Part shown: piece by piece, positions 35,650 to 43,538 of the stretch | Layout of the letters: each line of letters begins with the position of its first letter | How positions within the stretch are numbered: position 1 is the first letter of the stretch | Assembly: GCA_019454145.1 (NCBI GenBank) | Contig: CP075366.1 | Location: forward strand, 847,564-911,563 | Origin: Fimbriimonadaceae bacterium | GTDB lineage: Bacteria > Armatimonadota > Fimbriimonadia > Fimbriimonadales > Fimbriimonadaceae | Direction: 5' to 3' | Length of the DNA stretch: 64,000 nucleotides | Made by a program: the position numbers and the translations under genes | The notes under the pieces: model-generated | The model's input: the letters and a program-made list of their open reading frames with translations, nothing else | Databases searched by the model: none | Told to the model about the DNA's origin: nothing

Positions 35650-35784
35650 ATGTCTGGGCTTGGCGTTCAAGAACTACTTATTGTCGCCTTAATAGGATGC
35701 TGTCTCGGCCTACCTATAATTATCGGAGTAATAATATTCTTTGCCATGCGGGCAAATAAGCTAAAGCAAGGCCCACGCCAATAG
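35650..35784 (+). CDS. 44-aa single-span membrane peptide
   Basis: A small open frame between divergent gatB and guaB. The 44-residue product opens [18 protein letters not shown] and continues as a long hydrophobic helix to about residue 33, then has a basic tail with [11 protein letters not shown]. This hydrophobic-then-basic layout and the start [10 protein letters not shown], loosely like the TatA/E opening, suggest a real inner-membrane peptide. There is no amphipathic helix after the membrane part, so it is not a TatA. The ribosome site is weak (AGG 3 nt before ATG). Expression is unproven. Confidence 0.45.
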   Translation: MSGLGVQELLIVALIGCCLGLPIIIGVIIFFAMRANKLKQGPRQ

Positions 35785-35838
35785 TTTCTAACTGCCCCAT
35801 AACCCACATAGACAAACTGCCATACTAAATTGCACGTT

Positions 35839-37314
35839 ATGCCAATCTTCCGCGAAGGCCTTAGCTTCGACGACGTGCTGCTCCTCCCCAAACGCACGGA
35901 AGTCCTCCCCAAAGATGTCACCACCAGCACTGAGCTTTTGCCGGGGATTGTGTTAAATGTTCCGATTGTTTCCGCACCAATGGATACAGTCACCGAAGCC
36001 AGACTCGCTATTGCAATTGCCCGCGAAGGCGGCGTAGGTGTCATCCACCGCAATATGCCGATTGAAGAACAAGCCCGGCAAGTGGATCGGGTGAAACGCT
36101 CTGAGCACGGGGTCATCACTAATCCCATTCAGCTCACCGCCGACAAATTGCTCCAGGAGGCCGTTGACCTCATGGAGCATTTTCATATTAGCGGGGTACC
36201 AATTACTGATGCGGCTGGAAAACTCGTTGGAATCCTGACCAACCGAGACATTCGTTTTGAATCGAACTTCAACCGCTTGATCTCCGAGCGCATGACCACC
36301 AAGGATTTGATCACTGGCGAACCAGGCACAACCCTTGACCAAGCCGAAAAACTGTTGGCCGAGCACCGAATTGAAAAGCTCCCGATTGTGGATGCTGAAG
36401 GATTCTTGAAAGGACTGATCACGATCAAAGACATCGAGAAAGTCAAACGCCACCCGTCCGCAACTAAAGATAGCAAGGGACGCTTAGTGTGCGGTGCCGC
36501 CATCGGGCCGCTCCGCGAGCCTTACGAACGGGCAAAAGCTCTGCAAGATGCAGGCGTGGACTTTATCGTGATAGATGCCGCGCACGGTCAAAGCAAAGGC
36601 GTTATCGAGTGCGTGAAAATGCTTAAAAACAAGCTGCCTGACCTCAAGGTGATCGCCGGAAACGTCGCCACAAAAGAAGGAGTCAAGGATCTCCACGCAG
36701 TTGGCGCGGATGCTCTTCGACTTGGAATCGGGGCTGGTTCTATCTGCACCACTCGGGTTGTTGCTGGCGTAGGGGTTCCACAGTTCACCGCCGTTTTAGA
36801 TTGCGCCGAAGAGGCCAATAAACTCAACCTTCCGACCATCGCCGATGGCGGAATCCGCAGCAGCGGCGACGTGGTAAAGTCGCTCGCCGCCGGCGCCAGC
36901 ACGGTCATGATGGGCAATATGTTCGCGGGATGTGAAGAATCTCCGGGCGAGATGGAAATCTATCGCAACCGGGCGTACAAGGTTTACCGAGGAATGGGCA
37001 GTGTAGGAGCTATGAAGCAAGGCTCATCCGACCGCTACTTTGCTGTGAAGGAAGCGGGAGCTACCCTGGTTCCAGAAGGCGTCGAAGGCCGGGTGCCGTT
37101 CAAAGGGCCTCTCGGTGACACAGTCGCCCAACTGGTGGGCGGATTACGATCCGGTATGGGTTACTGCGGAGCAGGCTCATTAAAAGAACTTGCCGAAACT
37201 GCCGAGTTTGTGAAGATCACCAACGCCGGATTGCTCGAATCGCATCCTCACGACGTTTGGATTACTAAAGAGCCACCCAACTACTCCAGTCCATACGCCC
37301 AGACTAGCGATTAA
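35839..37314 (+). CDS. guaB: inosine-5'-monophosphate dehydrogenase
   Basis: IMPDH (491 aa) oxidises IMP to XMP with NAD in the committed step of GMP synthesis. It is full length: N-terminal LSFDDVLLLPKRTEVLP, two CBS domains (about residues 90-210, regulatory, ATP/GTP binding), the catalytic loop GAGSICTTRVVAGVGVPQ with the active Cys, DGGIRSSGDVVKSLAAGA, and the flap YRGMGSVGAMKQGSSDRY. The ATG at 35839 gives MPIFREGLSFDD as in relatives; a TTG nine bases upstream is less likely. TAAATT lies 7 nt before it. Confidence 0.97.
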   Translation: MPIFREGLSFDDVLLLPKRTEVLPKDVTTSTELLPGIVLNVPIVSAPMDTVTEARLAIAIAREGGVGVIHRNMPIEEQARQVDRVKRSEHGVITNPIQLTADKLLQEAVDLMEHFHISGVPITDAAGKLVGILTNRDIRFESNFNRLISERMTTKDLITGEPGTTLDQAEKLLAEHRIEKLPIVDAEGFLKGLITIKDIEKVKRHPSATKDSKGRLVCGAAIGPLREPYERAKALQDAGVDFIVIDAAHGQSKGVIECVKMLKNKLPDLKVIAGNVATKEGVKDLHAVGADALRLGIGAGSICTTRVVAGVGVPQFTAVLDCAEEANKLNLPTIADGGIRSSGDVVKSLAAGASTVMMGNMFAGCEESPGEMEIYRNRAYKVYRGMGSVGAMKQGSSDRYFAVKEAGATLVPEGVEGRVPFKGPLGDTVAQLVGGLRSGMGYCGAGSLKELAETAEFVKITNAGLLESHPHDVWITKEPPNYSSPYAQTSD

Positions 37315-37319
37315 ATCGC

Positions 37320-39206
37320 CTAGTCGCTTCGGTGGAAAATCTTGTACGGCTCCATCTTGGCTATGGCTTTTTTGGCATCGCCATTCTTGCTCGGCAGAAT
37401 TCGGACATCTGCCGTTGTCCAAAGCTCAAGTTCAGGGAATAGGTTTCGAGTCAGGGCAATAAACTGGTCGTCTGCATCTTTGTAGAACTTGCCCAAGTTG
37501 ATAATCACCAGCAGAACACGGCGATAGAGACCAGGAACATCTGGCCTTTCCAACTTGGCGTAATATGCGGATTCAACCTGCTTGTGCTCGTCTAGGATCA
37601 GGCGTAATTTGTTCCTTTCCGTTTCGGTTATCGGCGTTGCTGAAACAACCGAAAAATTATCCCAAGGCATCACCGTTTCAACGGTTCGATCCCACTCCTG
37701 ACTAGCACTACGAAGCTGTTTAGCAAGTTGCTCGGCATCGTTCGTGCGTCCATTCCGTTGGTACCAGCCGTATCGGATTTCATCCGTTTCGAAGCGAAAC
37801 GCAGGCACCTCGTACAATCTGTCGAGTAACTCTTCCGTTCTAGGGTCATCAATTGAAATAGCTGCCAGCGCAAATGCACGCAGAACTGGCAGATCATTAG
37901 GAAATTCCCGATTCGATTTTTCGAGATATTCCACTGCCTTTTCTTTTTTGCCAATGATTCCTAGATGGTAGGAATATTCGGCTCGCTCCTGCGGCACAAG
38001 GGGAATTGACCGGGATTCATACTCTTCAACGATTGCCCGGCTGTATGCTCTCTGCTCTCTATAGCTTTTCCAAGTGGATTCAAACTCTTTGCTCCATTCG
38101 GCATCTAACTTTTTAGCGATTGGCGAGTTGGATCCGCCAAGATATTCATCAAGTGCGTTTTCAGTCAGCGGCTCCTGCATTTCTCTGTGCCACTGCTGAA
38201 TCTGCTCAGAATCAACGGTGAGTGGGTAACCAAGGGACGCCAAACGCTCTGCTAGCGACGGGTGGGAATCACCGGTGAGACTAACTCGCCGCGCTTCGGC
38301 CTCCAGCGAGGTCATTGTCACTTCGGTGGGTTGGTGGGCAATCGCGACCATCCGTGCAGTTCGGTCGGGGAAGGGAGTTTCCGATTCATCAACACTTTCA
38401 ACCAGAACTTCAGATTGCTTCTTCCGGCGGTTCCTCGCCGGAAAAGTGAGCCGCATGAGCGACCGAGCGGTAACGTCATTCCCCACTGCTAGCCCCGCCA
38501 AGCGGTCGGCAGCGAACTCCATATCGCGCGAAAGAACATCGGACATGGCAGCAATGCGGGGGTAGTACCAGCGAGCAAAAAACGGCGACCAATCAATCCA
38601 AGTACCTTTGGATTGCGCGAGAATCCGCCAAGTTTCCATCACGCGATGAACCTTGAGCGAGATATCCGTATCGCGGTTTGTGTGGTGAGCAAGTTCGTGC
38701 GCCAGTACCGAATCCAACTCATCGGTTTTCATGTATGCCATCAGTGGGACGCCCACGGCAACGTGGAGATCAGGCTTGCCAAATAAGAAGAACTTCGGCA
38801 CGGCCGCTGCGTAAGCATTGAGTTCATCAATCAAGCGCACAGCTTTGATTGGCGGAGCCCCGATTTTCTTGCCCAGTTCATCCAGTCGGCTAAAAAGCTT
38901 GGGTGCCGCTTGGGGGGAGAGCGTTTCGCCTTCCGGCGCCGGGTGACGGAGGAACACCATTTTTAGCACTGTATAGAAACCAATCGCCCCGGCGATGACG
39001 AGATAAATAGTGAGGCGGTTGATGCTCCCTGCAACGATCAACAAAATGGCTAAGCCTAGCAACCCGGTGAAAAATAAAGTGATAACGGCAAAAAACATAA
39101 ATCCGAGCGCAATAAACCGGCGGACTTTCCCATGAAACGCTGCAGGATTTGCGTTCTTTTCTGATTCAAATTGGGCGAGAATGGCTGAATACTCGTCGTT
39201 CGTCAT
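37320..39206 (-). CDS. M48 family membrane metallopeptidase with helical tail
   Basis: A 628-aa peptidase. Two transmembrane segments (about residues 30-55 and 63-85) are followed by the M48 catalytic domain: VLAHELAHHTNRDTD (HExxH, about 167-181) and the downstream EFAADRLAGLAVG giving the third zinc ligand. The C-terminal half (about 360-628) is a helical repeat region (EKAVEYLEKSNREFPND-type) likely to bind substrates or partners. HtpX/Ste24-like members of this clan degrade misfolded membrane proteins. The stop is 5 nt from that of the convergent guaB. No heat-shock element is seen upstream. Confidence 0.82.
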   Translation of the reverse strand: MTNDEYSAILAQFESEKNANPAAFHGKVRRFIALGFMFFAVITLFFTGLLGLAILLIVAGSINRLTIYLVIAGAIGFYTVLKMVFLRHPAPEGETLSPQAAPKLFSRLDELGKKIGAPPIKAVRLIDELNAYAAAVPKFFLFGKPDLHVAVGVPLMAYMKTDELDSVLAHELAHHTNRDTDISLKVHRVMETWRILAQSKGTWIDWSPFFARWYYPRIAAMSDVLSRDMEFAADRLAGLAVGNDVTARSLMRLTFPARNRRKKQSEVLVESVDESETPFPDRTARMVAIAHQPTEVTMTSLEAEARRVSLTGDSHPSLAERLASLGYPLTVDSEQIQQWHREMQEPLTENALDEYLGGSNSPIAKKLDAEWSKEFESTWKSYREQRAYSRAIVEEYESRSIPLVPQERAEYSYHLGIIGKKEKAVEYLEKSNREFPNDLPVLRAFALAAISIDDPRTEELLDRLYEVPAFRFETDEIRYGWYQRNGRTNDAEQLAKQLRSASQEWDRTVETVMPWDNFSVVSATPITETERNKLRLILDEHKQVESAYYAKLERPDVPGLYRRVLLVIINLGKFYKDADDQFIALTRNLFPELELWTTADVRILPSKNGDAKKAIAKMEPYKIFHRSD

Positions 39207-39274
39207 TTTTAATCACGCGAGTCTATCTAGCGGGAGACGTGCGAAGCTACTGCTAACCATAGTAATCAAAGTTA

Positions 39275-39311
39275 TCCTCCCCAATTCTGGGGAGGAATGA
39301 AAGGAGGGGTT
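39275..39311. repeat. REP-like palindrome with GGGGAGG arms
   Basis: Arms CCTCCCC (39276-39282) and GGGGAGG (39289-39295) enclose a 6-nt loop. A third copy of the motif on the plus strand, AAAGGAGGGGTTAATC, follows at 39301-39315. The unit sits in the 122-nt gap between the aminotransferase and M48 genes. Read on the minus strand it follows the aminotransferase stop but has no U-run. Its form resembles repetitive extragenic palindromes. Copies elsewhere in the genome cannot be checked here. Confidence 0.45.
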
Positions 39312-39328
39312 AATCGCCCTTCCTAAAA

Positions 39329-40582
39329 TTAAGCAAACTGAGCCAACAACTCCGCCGTCTCACCGACCGCTTCATCCAGAATCTGCAACGCTTGGTCAAT
39401 CTGATGATCTGAAACGATGAGTGGTGGTTCGAGCCGAATGACTCGCGGGTTGTTGAGCGTGTAGGCCGCGACCATTCCCCGCTTCACCATCTGACCGATC
39501 ACGAGTTCGCCCACTTCATCCATTGTGAATTCCACACCAATCATCAGACCCTGGCCACGCACTTCGCCGATCAAATCATGCTTGGCCTGAATCGCCTTGA
39601 GACCGTTCATGATCTTCTCTCCCTTGAAGCGAGACTGTTCAACCAAACCTTCTTCTTCGATTACTGCGATCGCGGCAAGCCCCGCTGAACAAGCAAGCGG
39701 ATTTCCGCCGAAAGTTGATGTATGCGCCAGCGGATTTTCGCTGAAAATCGCGTCGCACACCTGCTGGGTGAACATCGTTGCGCCAATCGGCATCACGCCG
39801 CCCCCGAGTGCTTTGGCCAGGGTCATGATGTCCGGGGAGACGCCTTCGTGGTCGCAACCGAACATTTTTCCTGTGCGACCAAGCCCGGTTTGCACTTCAT
39901 CCACGATCAAAAGCGCGCCGACTTCAGTGCATCGTTCCCGAACCGCCTTGAGGTAGCCAGCGGGTGGAACGTGGATTCCGCCTTCACCTTGCAACGTTTC
40001 GACAATGAAGCAAGCCGTGTTTTCATCGATCGCCGCACATGCCGCCGCCGCATCACCGTATTTGACAAATTCAACTCCTGGCATCAACGGTAAAAACGGC
40101 TTTTGATATTTTTCTCGACCTGTAGTCGCCAAGGCTCCCAATGTTTTGCCGTGGTATCCGCCGTGTGTGCTCACGATTTTCGCCCGGCGTGTGGTGCCTT
40201 TCGCGAATTTGAGAGCGGCTTCAACGGCTTCGGCTCCACTGTTACTGAAAAACGAATACTGCAATCCTTCGGGAGTGATCTGCGCCAGTTTTTCTGCGAG
40301 ATCGGCTTGCTTGGAACCGAAAAACGTCTTGCCGCTGAGTGGCATTTGGTCAAGCTGATCTTTAACCGCCTGGACGACCTTCGGGTTTCTGTGCCCCAGC
40401 GAAAACACGCCGTATCCGCCCAGAAAATCTAGGTACTCGCGGCCTTCTTGGTCACGCATGATGCACCCTTCCGCCTGGATTTCCACGCCAAACCCGGCGA
40501 AGTTCATCAGCCGCGCGAGGTACGGGTTGATGTGCTCACTGTACTTACGGACAACATCGGCTTGCAGCTGATCGGGAGTCAT
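39329..40582 (-). CDS. class III PLP aminotransferase (ornithine/putrescine type)
   Basis: A 417-aa aminotransferase of the ornithine/acetylornithine/putrescine group. Visible are FLGGYGVFSLGHRNPKVV near the N-terminus, FFSNSGAEAVEAALKFAKG (PLP phosphate site), HGGYHGKTLGALATTG, the cofactor Asp in LIVDEVQTGLGRTG and the Schiff-base Lys in MTLAKALGGGVMPIGA. The C-terminal RLEPPLIVSDHQID is typical. The start at 40582 has a perfect TATAAT 7 nt upstream, strong support for a leaderless start; other in-frame starts lie further up. Neighbours give no pathway, so the amino donor (ornithine, putrescine or other) is unresolved. Confidence 0.9.
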   Translation of the reverse strand: MTPDQLQADVVRKYSEHINPYLARLMNFAGFGVEIQAEGCIMRDQEGREYLDFLGGYGVFSLGHRNPKVVQAVKDQLDQMPLSGKTFFGSKQADLAEKLAQITPEGLQYSFFSNSGAEAVEAALKFAKGTTRRAKIVSTHGGYHGKTLGALATTGREKYQKPFLPLMPGVEFVKYGDAAAACAAIDENTACFIVETLQGEGGIHVPPAGYLKAVRERCTEVGALLIVDEVQTGLGRTGKMFGCDHEGVSPDIMTLAKALGGGVMPIGATMFTQQVCDAIFSENPLAHTSTFGGNPLACSAGLAAIAVIEEEGLVEQSRFKGEKIMNGLKAIQAKHDLIGEVRGQGLMIGVEFTMDEVGELVIGQMVKRGMVAAYTLNNPRVIRLEPPLIVSDHQIDQALQILDEAVGETAELLAQFA

Positions 40583-40635
40583 ATGCTGGATTATACGTCT
40601 CCACATCAATCCGGGTTTGACTTGTTGGCATGGTT

Positions 40636-41172
40636 TTACGGTCTGTAATCAAATTCAACTTCAGGTGAATACGCGCCGCCTTCCCAAAAAGTAAGCAGTT
40701 TATTCCCAGCCAAATCTGGATTGTCATAAACCAACCCAGTTCCTACGAAGTGCGCTCTGACTTTGTAAGTGCCCGGCTGCGGTCGCCTTCCTCCTGGCCC
40801 TTTTGTCGTGTAGATATTCAAGTTCAGCACTAGCTCATAACTTGCTTTGGGAGCGAGCGAAACTAGGTAGTCATCCATTCGACCAGAAATCCGTCCAAAC
40901 CCGCTCGGTGCATAAAGCCAGTCAACTTTTGAGCCATTAACTTCGGCAATTAGTTTTACAGACGTTGGCCGAAGTGTTTGACCATTTGCAAGCGAACTGC
41001 CGAGGTTAAGATGAATCGCCTGGTCCGATTCATTGATAAACTTCAGATGAAACTCACCTTGCGAATTGGTCGGTTCAAGTATCAATCCTAGCGGAGGAAG
41101 TTGTGCAGTTGAATCAAGTGCCGGAGTAGAGGCTACTCCTAGCAATGCGGAAGCGATCAAGGTTGTTATCAT
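40636..41172 (-). CDS. secreted hypothetical protein, beta-sandwich-like
   Basis: A 178-aa exported protein (signal peptide to about STPA, residue 18). The mature chain alternates strands and turns, such as GLILEPTNSQGEFHLKFINE, HLNLGSSLANG and YELVLNLNIYTTKGPGG, in the manner of an immunoglobulin-like or C2-like domain. It has a Gly/Arg-rich turn (GPGGRRPQPGTY) and a C-terminal acidic strand. No Cys. A GGAGAAGG purine run precedes the ATG by 7 nt. It follows MetH on the same strand after 65 nt. I do not recognise a family. Confidence 0.55.
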   Translation of the reverse strand: MITTLIASALLGVASTPALDSTAQLPPLGLILEPTNSQGEFHLKFINESDQAIHLNLGSSLANGQTLRPTSVKLIAEVNGSKVDWLYAPSGFGRISGRMDDYLVSLAPKASYELVLNLNIYTTKGPGGRRPQPGTYKVRAHFVGTGLVYDNPDLAGNKLLTFWEGGAYSPEVEFDYRP

Positions 41173-41237
41173 CGGTGCGCCTTCTCCAACTGCCCTTACT
41201 GCACAATAGACGCCTTTTGTGCAAATAGGTTACTGAA

Positions 41238-42905
41238 TTACTTGATATTAAAATACTTCGCCGCTGGGTGGTGGACGATGATGGCCGACGTGCTCTGCTC
41301 CGGTTCTAGCATAAATTCCTCGCTCAATTTGATCCCAATATCCTCCGGCTGGAGCAGTTCCATCAGCATGGATTGGTCTTCCAAATTGGGGCATGCGGGG
41401 TAGCCAAACGAATAGCGGCTACCTTGATACCGCGCGGCGAACAGCAGCCGCTTATCTTCGGGATCGTTGTGGCCGAATCCCATTTCGTGACGCATGGATT
41501 TGTGCCAATACTCTGCAAGCGCTTCGGCGGTTTCTACCCCCATTCCGTGAGTGTAAAGGTATTCCTGAAAATCTCCATCGGCGAACTGATTGCGCTCGTG
41601 TTCGCTTACTTCTCCACCAACGGTGACGATGCTAAACCCGACAACATCGACTTCTCCGCTTTCTGTACTCCTAAAAAAGTCACTGAGGCACAGACGCTTG
41701 CCATCGCGTTGGCGCGGAAATTGGAATCGGCAACGCTCGGACTTTGCATCCTCTTGCAAAATGATCAGGTCATTCCCTTCGCTTTGGCAATAAAAGTAAC
41801 CCCACTTTACTGCTGGCTTCATGATATTGGCGAGTTCGCGTTGTTTACGAACAAAAATTGGGCGCACGTTTTCTTCTAACCAAGCTGTGAACTGTGGATT
41901 CGTTAAATCTTCCGGCTTTTTGTACTGCCACTGACCTCTAAAAAGCGCGACAGGATTGATATATTGGTAAAGCTCAAATATGTCAAAGTCTGTACGTTTC
42001 TTTACTCCATAAAACGGGATATCTGGCACGGTTTCAGCTGGTTCAATCGCGCTCTTGGTGCCATCAAAAACATACAATTCTGGATCACGGTCGGGCAACC
42101 GATGGCTCAAAACCCGTACTTGCGCCTTTGGTTCGGCTTTTACCGGATTTTCTGCCGTTTCTGAGCATAATTCGCCCATTAAGTGCAGACCTTCAAAGGC
42201 ATCTTGAGCATAAAATACTCGCCCATTATAGATGCTCCGGAGGTCTTCTTCGACGTATCCACGAGTTAATGCGGCACCACCCAGAATTACGGGATAATGT
42301 TGTAAATTTCGCGCATTCATTTCCAGCAAATTATCGCGCATTACCAACGTACTCTTAACAAGTAAGCCGCTGAGACCGATCACTTGGCAGTTGTTAACTT
42401 CTGCTTCGCTCAAGATATTGTTAATCGGTTGTTTAATACCAATATTGACAACTCGATAACCATTATTACTCAGAATAATATCAACTAAGTTTTTACCAAT
42501 ATCATGAACATCGCCCGCAACAGTAGCTAGCAGAATTGATCCTTTTTCAGAGCCTTCAACCTTCTCCATCAGGGGTTCAAGGTGCCGCACCGCTGCCTTC
42601 ATCACTTCCGCTGACTGCAGAACAAACGGCAATTGCATTTTGCCCGCCCCGAACAGCTCTCCAACTGTTTTCATCCCGTCGAGAAGAATGTCGTTGATAA
42701 TCGCAAGCGGTTCGTAAGTTTTGAGCGCATCGTCTAAGTGCGCGTCTAGGCTCTTTTTAATGCCTTCAATGATGTGCTTTTTCAGGCGATCTTCGGCCGA
42801 GAGCTCAGCAAATGGATCGACACTGGTATCCACTGCTTTCACGTTTTCAAACCGCGCCATCAATTCAATCAGCGGGTCGTAAATAACTTCTCTTTCGTCG
42901 GGCAT
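41238..42905 (-). CDS. C-terminal half of cobalamin-dependent methionine synthase (split MetH)
   Basis: A 555-aa protein equal to the last three modules of MetH. Residues about 35-120 are the helical cobalamin cap, and 120-250 the B12 domain with DVHDIGKN (132-139, His134 being the lower axial cobalt ligand) and IGLSGLLVKS. Residues about 290-555 are the AdoMet-dependent reactivation domain, with RYSFGYPACPNLEDQ (497 onward). The homocysteine-binding and methyltetrahydrofolate barrels that make up the N-terminal half are absent, and the reading frame does not continue. They must be encoded elsewhere for methionine synthesis. There is no cobalamin riboswitch in the 55-nt gap upstream. Confidence 0.88.
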   Translation of the reverse strand: MPDEREVIYDPLIELMARFENVKAVDTSVDPFAELSAEDRLKKHIIEGIKKSLDAHLDDALKTYEPLAIINDILLDGMKTVGELFGAGKMQLPFVLQSAEVMKAAVRHLEPLMEKVEGSEKGSILLATVAGDVHDIGKNLVDIILSNNGYRVVNIGIKQPINNILSEAEVNNCQVIGLSGLLVKSTLVMRDNLLEMNARNLQHYPVILGGAALTRGYVEEDLRSIYNGRVFYAQDAFEGLHLMGELCSETAENPVKAEPKAQVRVLSHRLPDRDPELYVFDGTKSAIEPAETVPDIPFYGVKKRTDFDIFELYQYINPVALFRGQWQYKKPEDLTNPQFTAWLEENVRPIFVRKQRELANIMKPAVKWGYFYCQSEGNDLIILQEDAKSERCRFQFPRQRDGKRLCLSDFFRSTESGEVDVVGFSIVTVGGEVSEHERNQFADGDFQEYLYTHGMGVETAEALAEYWHKSMRHEMGFGHNDPEDKRLLFAARYQGSRYSFGYPACPNLEDQSMLMELLQPEDIGIKLSEEFMLEPEQSTSAIIVHHPAAKYFNIK

Positions 42906-42960
42906 TTCAGTGGTCGCGAACTGAAATTATGACAGTCTCCAGTTCAATGCCCCGGGAAGC

Positions 42961-43437
42961 TCACAAATCACGAAGACAAGCCAAAATAGCATCACGATCC
43001 GGAACATCCCGCAACTGCGCGGTTACTTCGCTGTACCGAATCACGCCTTCACTATCGATCACAAAGGCTGCGCGTAAACTGCTCGGCCCAAGCCCGGCGA
43101 AATCTTCTAGAACTACATCGTAGGCCGTTACAACCTCACGCTTGAAATCACTGAGAAGCGGAATCTTGATTCCGGCGGATTTTGCCCAGCCCGCTTGGGC
43201 GAACGCCGAATCAACACTGATCCCATATACAGCTGCACCAGCATCCTCGAACTCATCTAATCCGCCGGAATCGTCGCAGAGTTGGGCCGTGCAAACTCCA
43301 GTGAATGCCCCGGGAACAAAGAGTAGTAATACGGGCTCTCGACCAATATGGTCGTGTAGCCGTACCTCTTCAAGTCCGCGTTTGCCCATGGTGAGCAACG
43401 TAAAATCTGGTGCAAACTCGCCCACCTGTAAAGCCAT
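42961..43437 (-). CDS. peroxiredoxin (AhpE/BCP type)
   Basis: A 158-aa thiol peroxidase that reduces hydrogen peroxide and organic peroxides in the cytoplasm. The peroxidatic site is FVPGAFTGVCTAQLC: Cys49 in the PxxxTxxC motif and Cys54 five residues on, the C-x4-C arrangement of BCP-type enzymes where the second Cys can resolve the sulfenic acid. Downstream GISVDSAFAQAGWA and FVIDSEGVIRYS are family strands. TAGGAT lies 8 nt before the ATG. It may be a one- or two-Cys enzyme; the reducing partner is not in the window. Confidence 0.88.
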   Translation of the reverse strand: MALQVGEFAPDFTLLTMGKRGLEEVRLHDHIGREPVLLLFVPGAFTGVCTAQLCDDSGGLDEFEDAGAAVYGISVDSAFAQAGWAKSAGIKIPLLSDFKREVVTAYDVVLEDFAGLGPSSLRAAFVIDSEGVIRYSEVTAQLRDVPDRDAILACLRDL

Positions 43438-43483
43438 GACTCAGTATCCTAAATATCCATGGCATTCTCGCAGGACTATTCTC

Positions 43484-43538
43484 ATAGAATTGTGATTAAG
43501 GAACGATTCACAACTGCACAATCGTATAGAATTGTGCA
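43484..43538 (+). promoter_or_regulatory. repeat-rich control region of the serine hydrolase gene
   Basis: A direct repeat ATAGAATTGTG occurs at 43484-43494 and 43526-43536, 42 bp (four helical turns) apart. The second copy lies in an inverted repeat TGCACAAT-N8-ATTGTGCA (43515-43538) that abuts the ATG at 43539. TAGAAT (43527-43532) would serve as a -10 placed 6 nt before the ATG. The layout fits an operator for a dimeric repressor over a leaderless promoter. Confidence 0.55.

Noticed and set aside
35650-35784. TatA/TatE identity for the 44-aa peptide
   Set aside because: It lacks the amphipathic helix and the Phe-Gly hinge after the membrane segment.
42906-42960. Cobalamin riboswitch upstream of the MetH fragment
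   Set aside because: The gap is only 55 nt and shows no B12-box.
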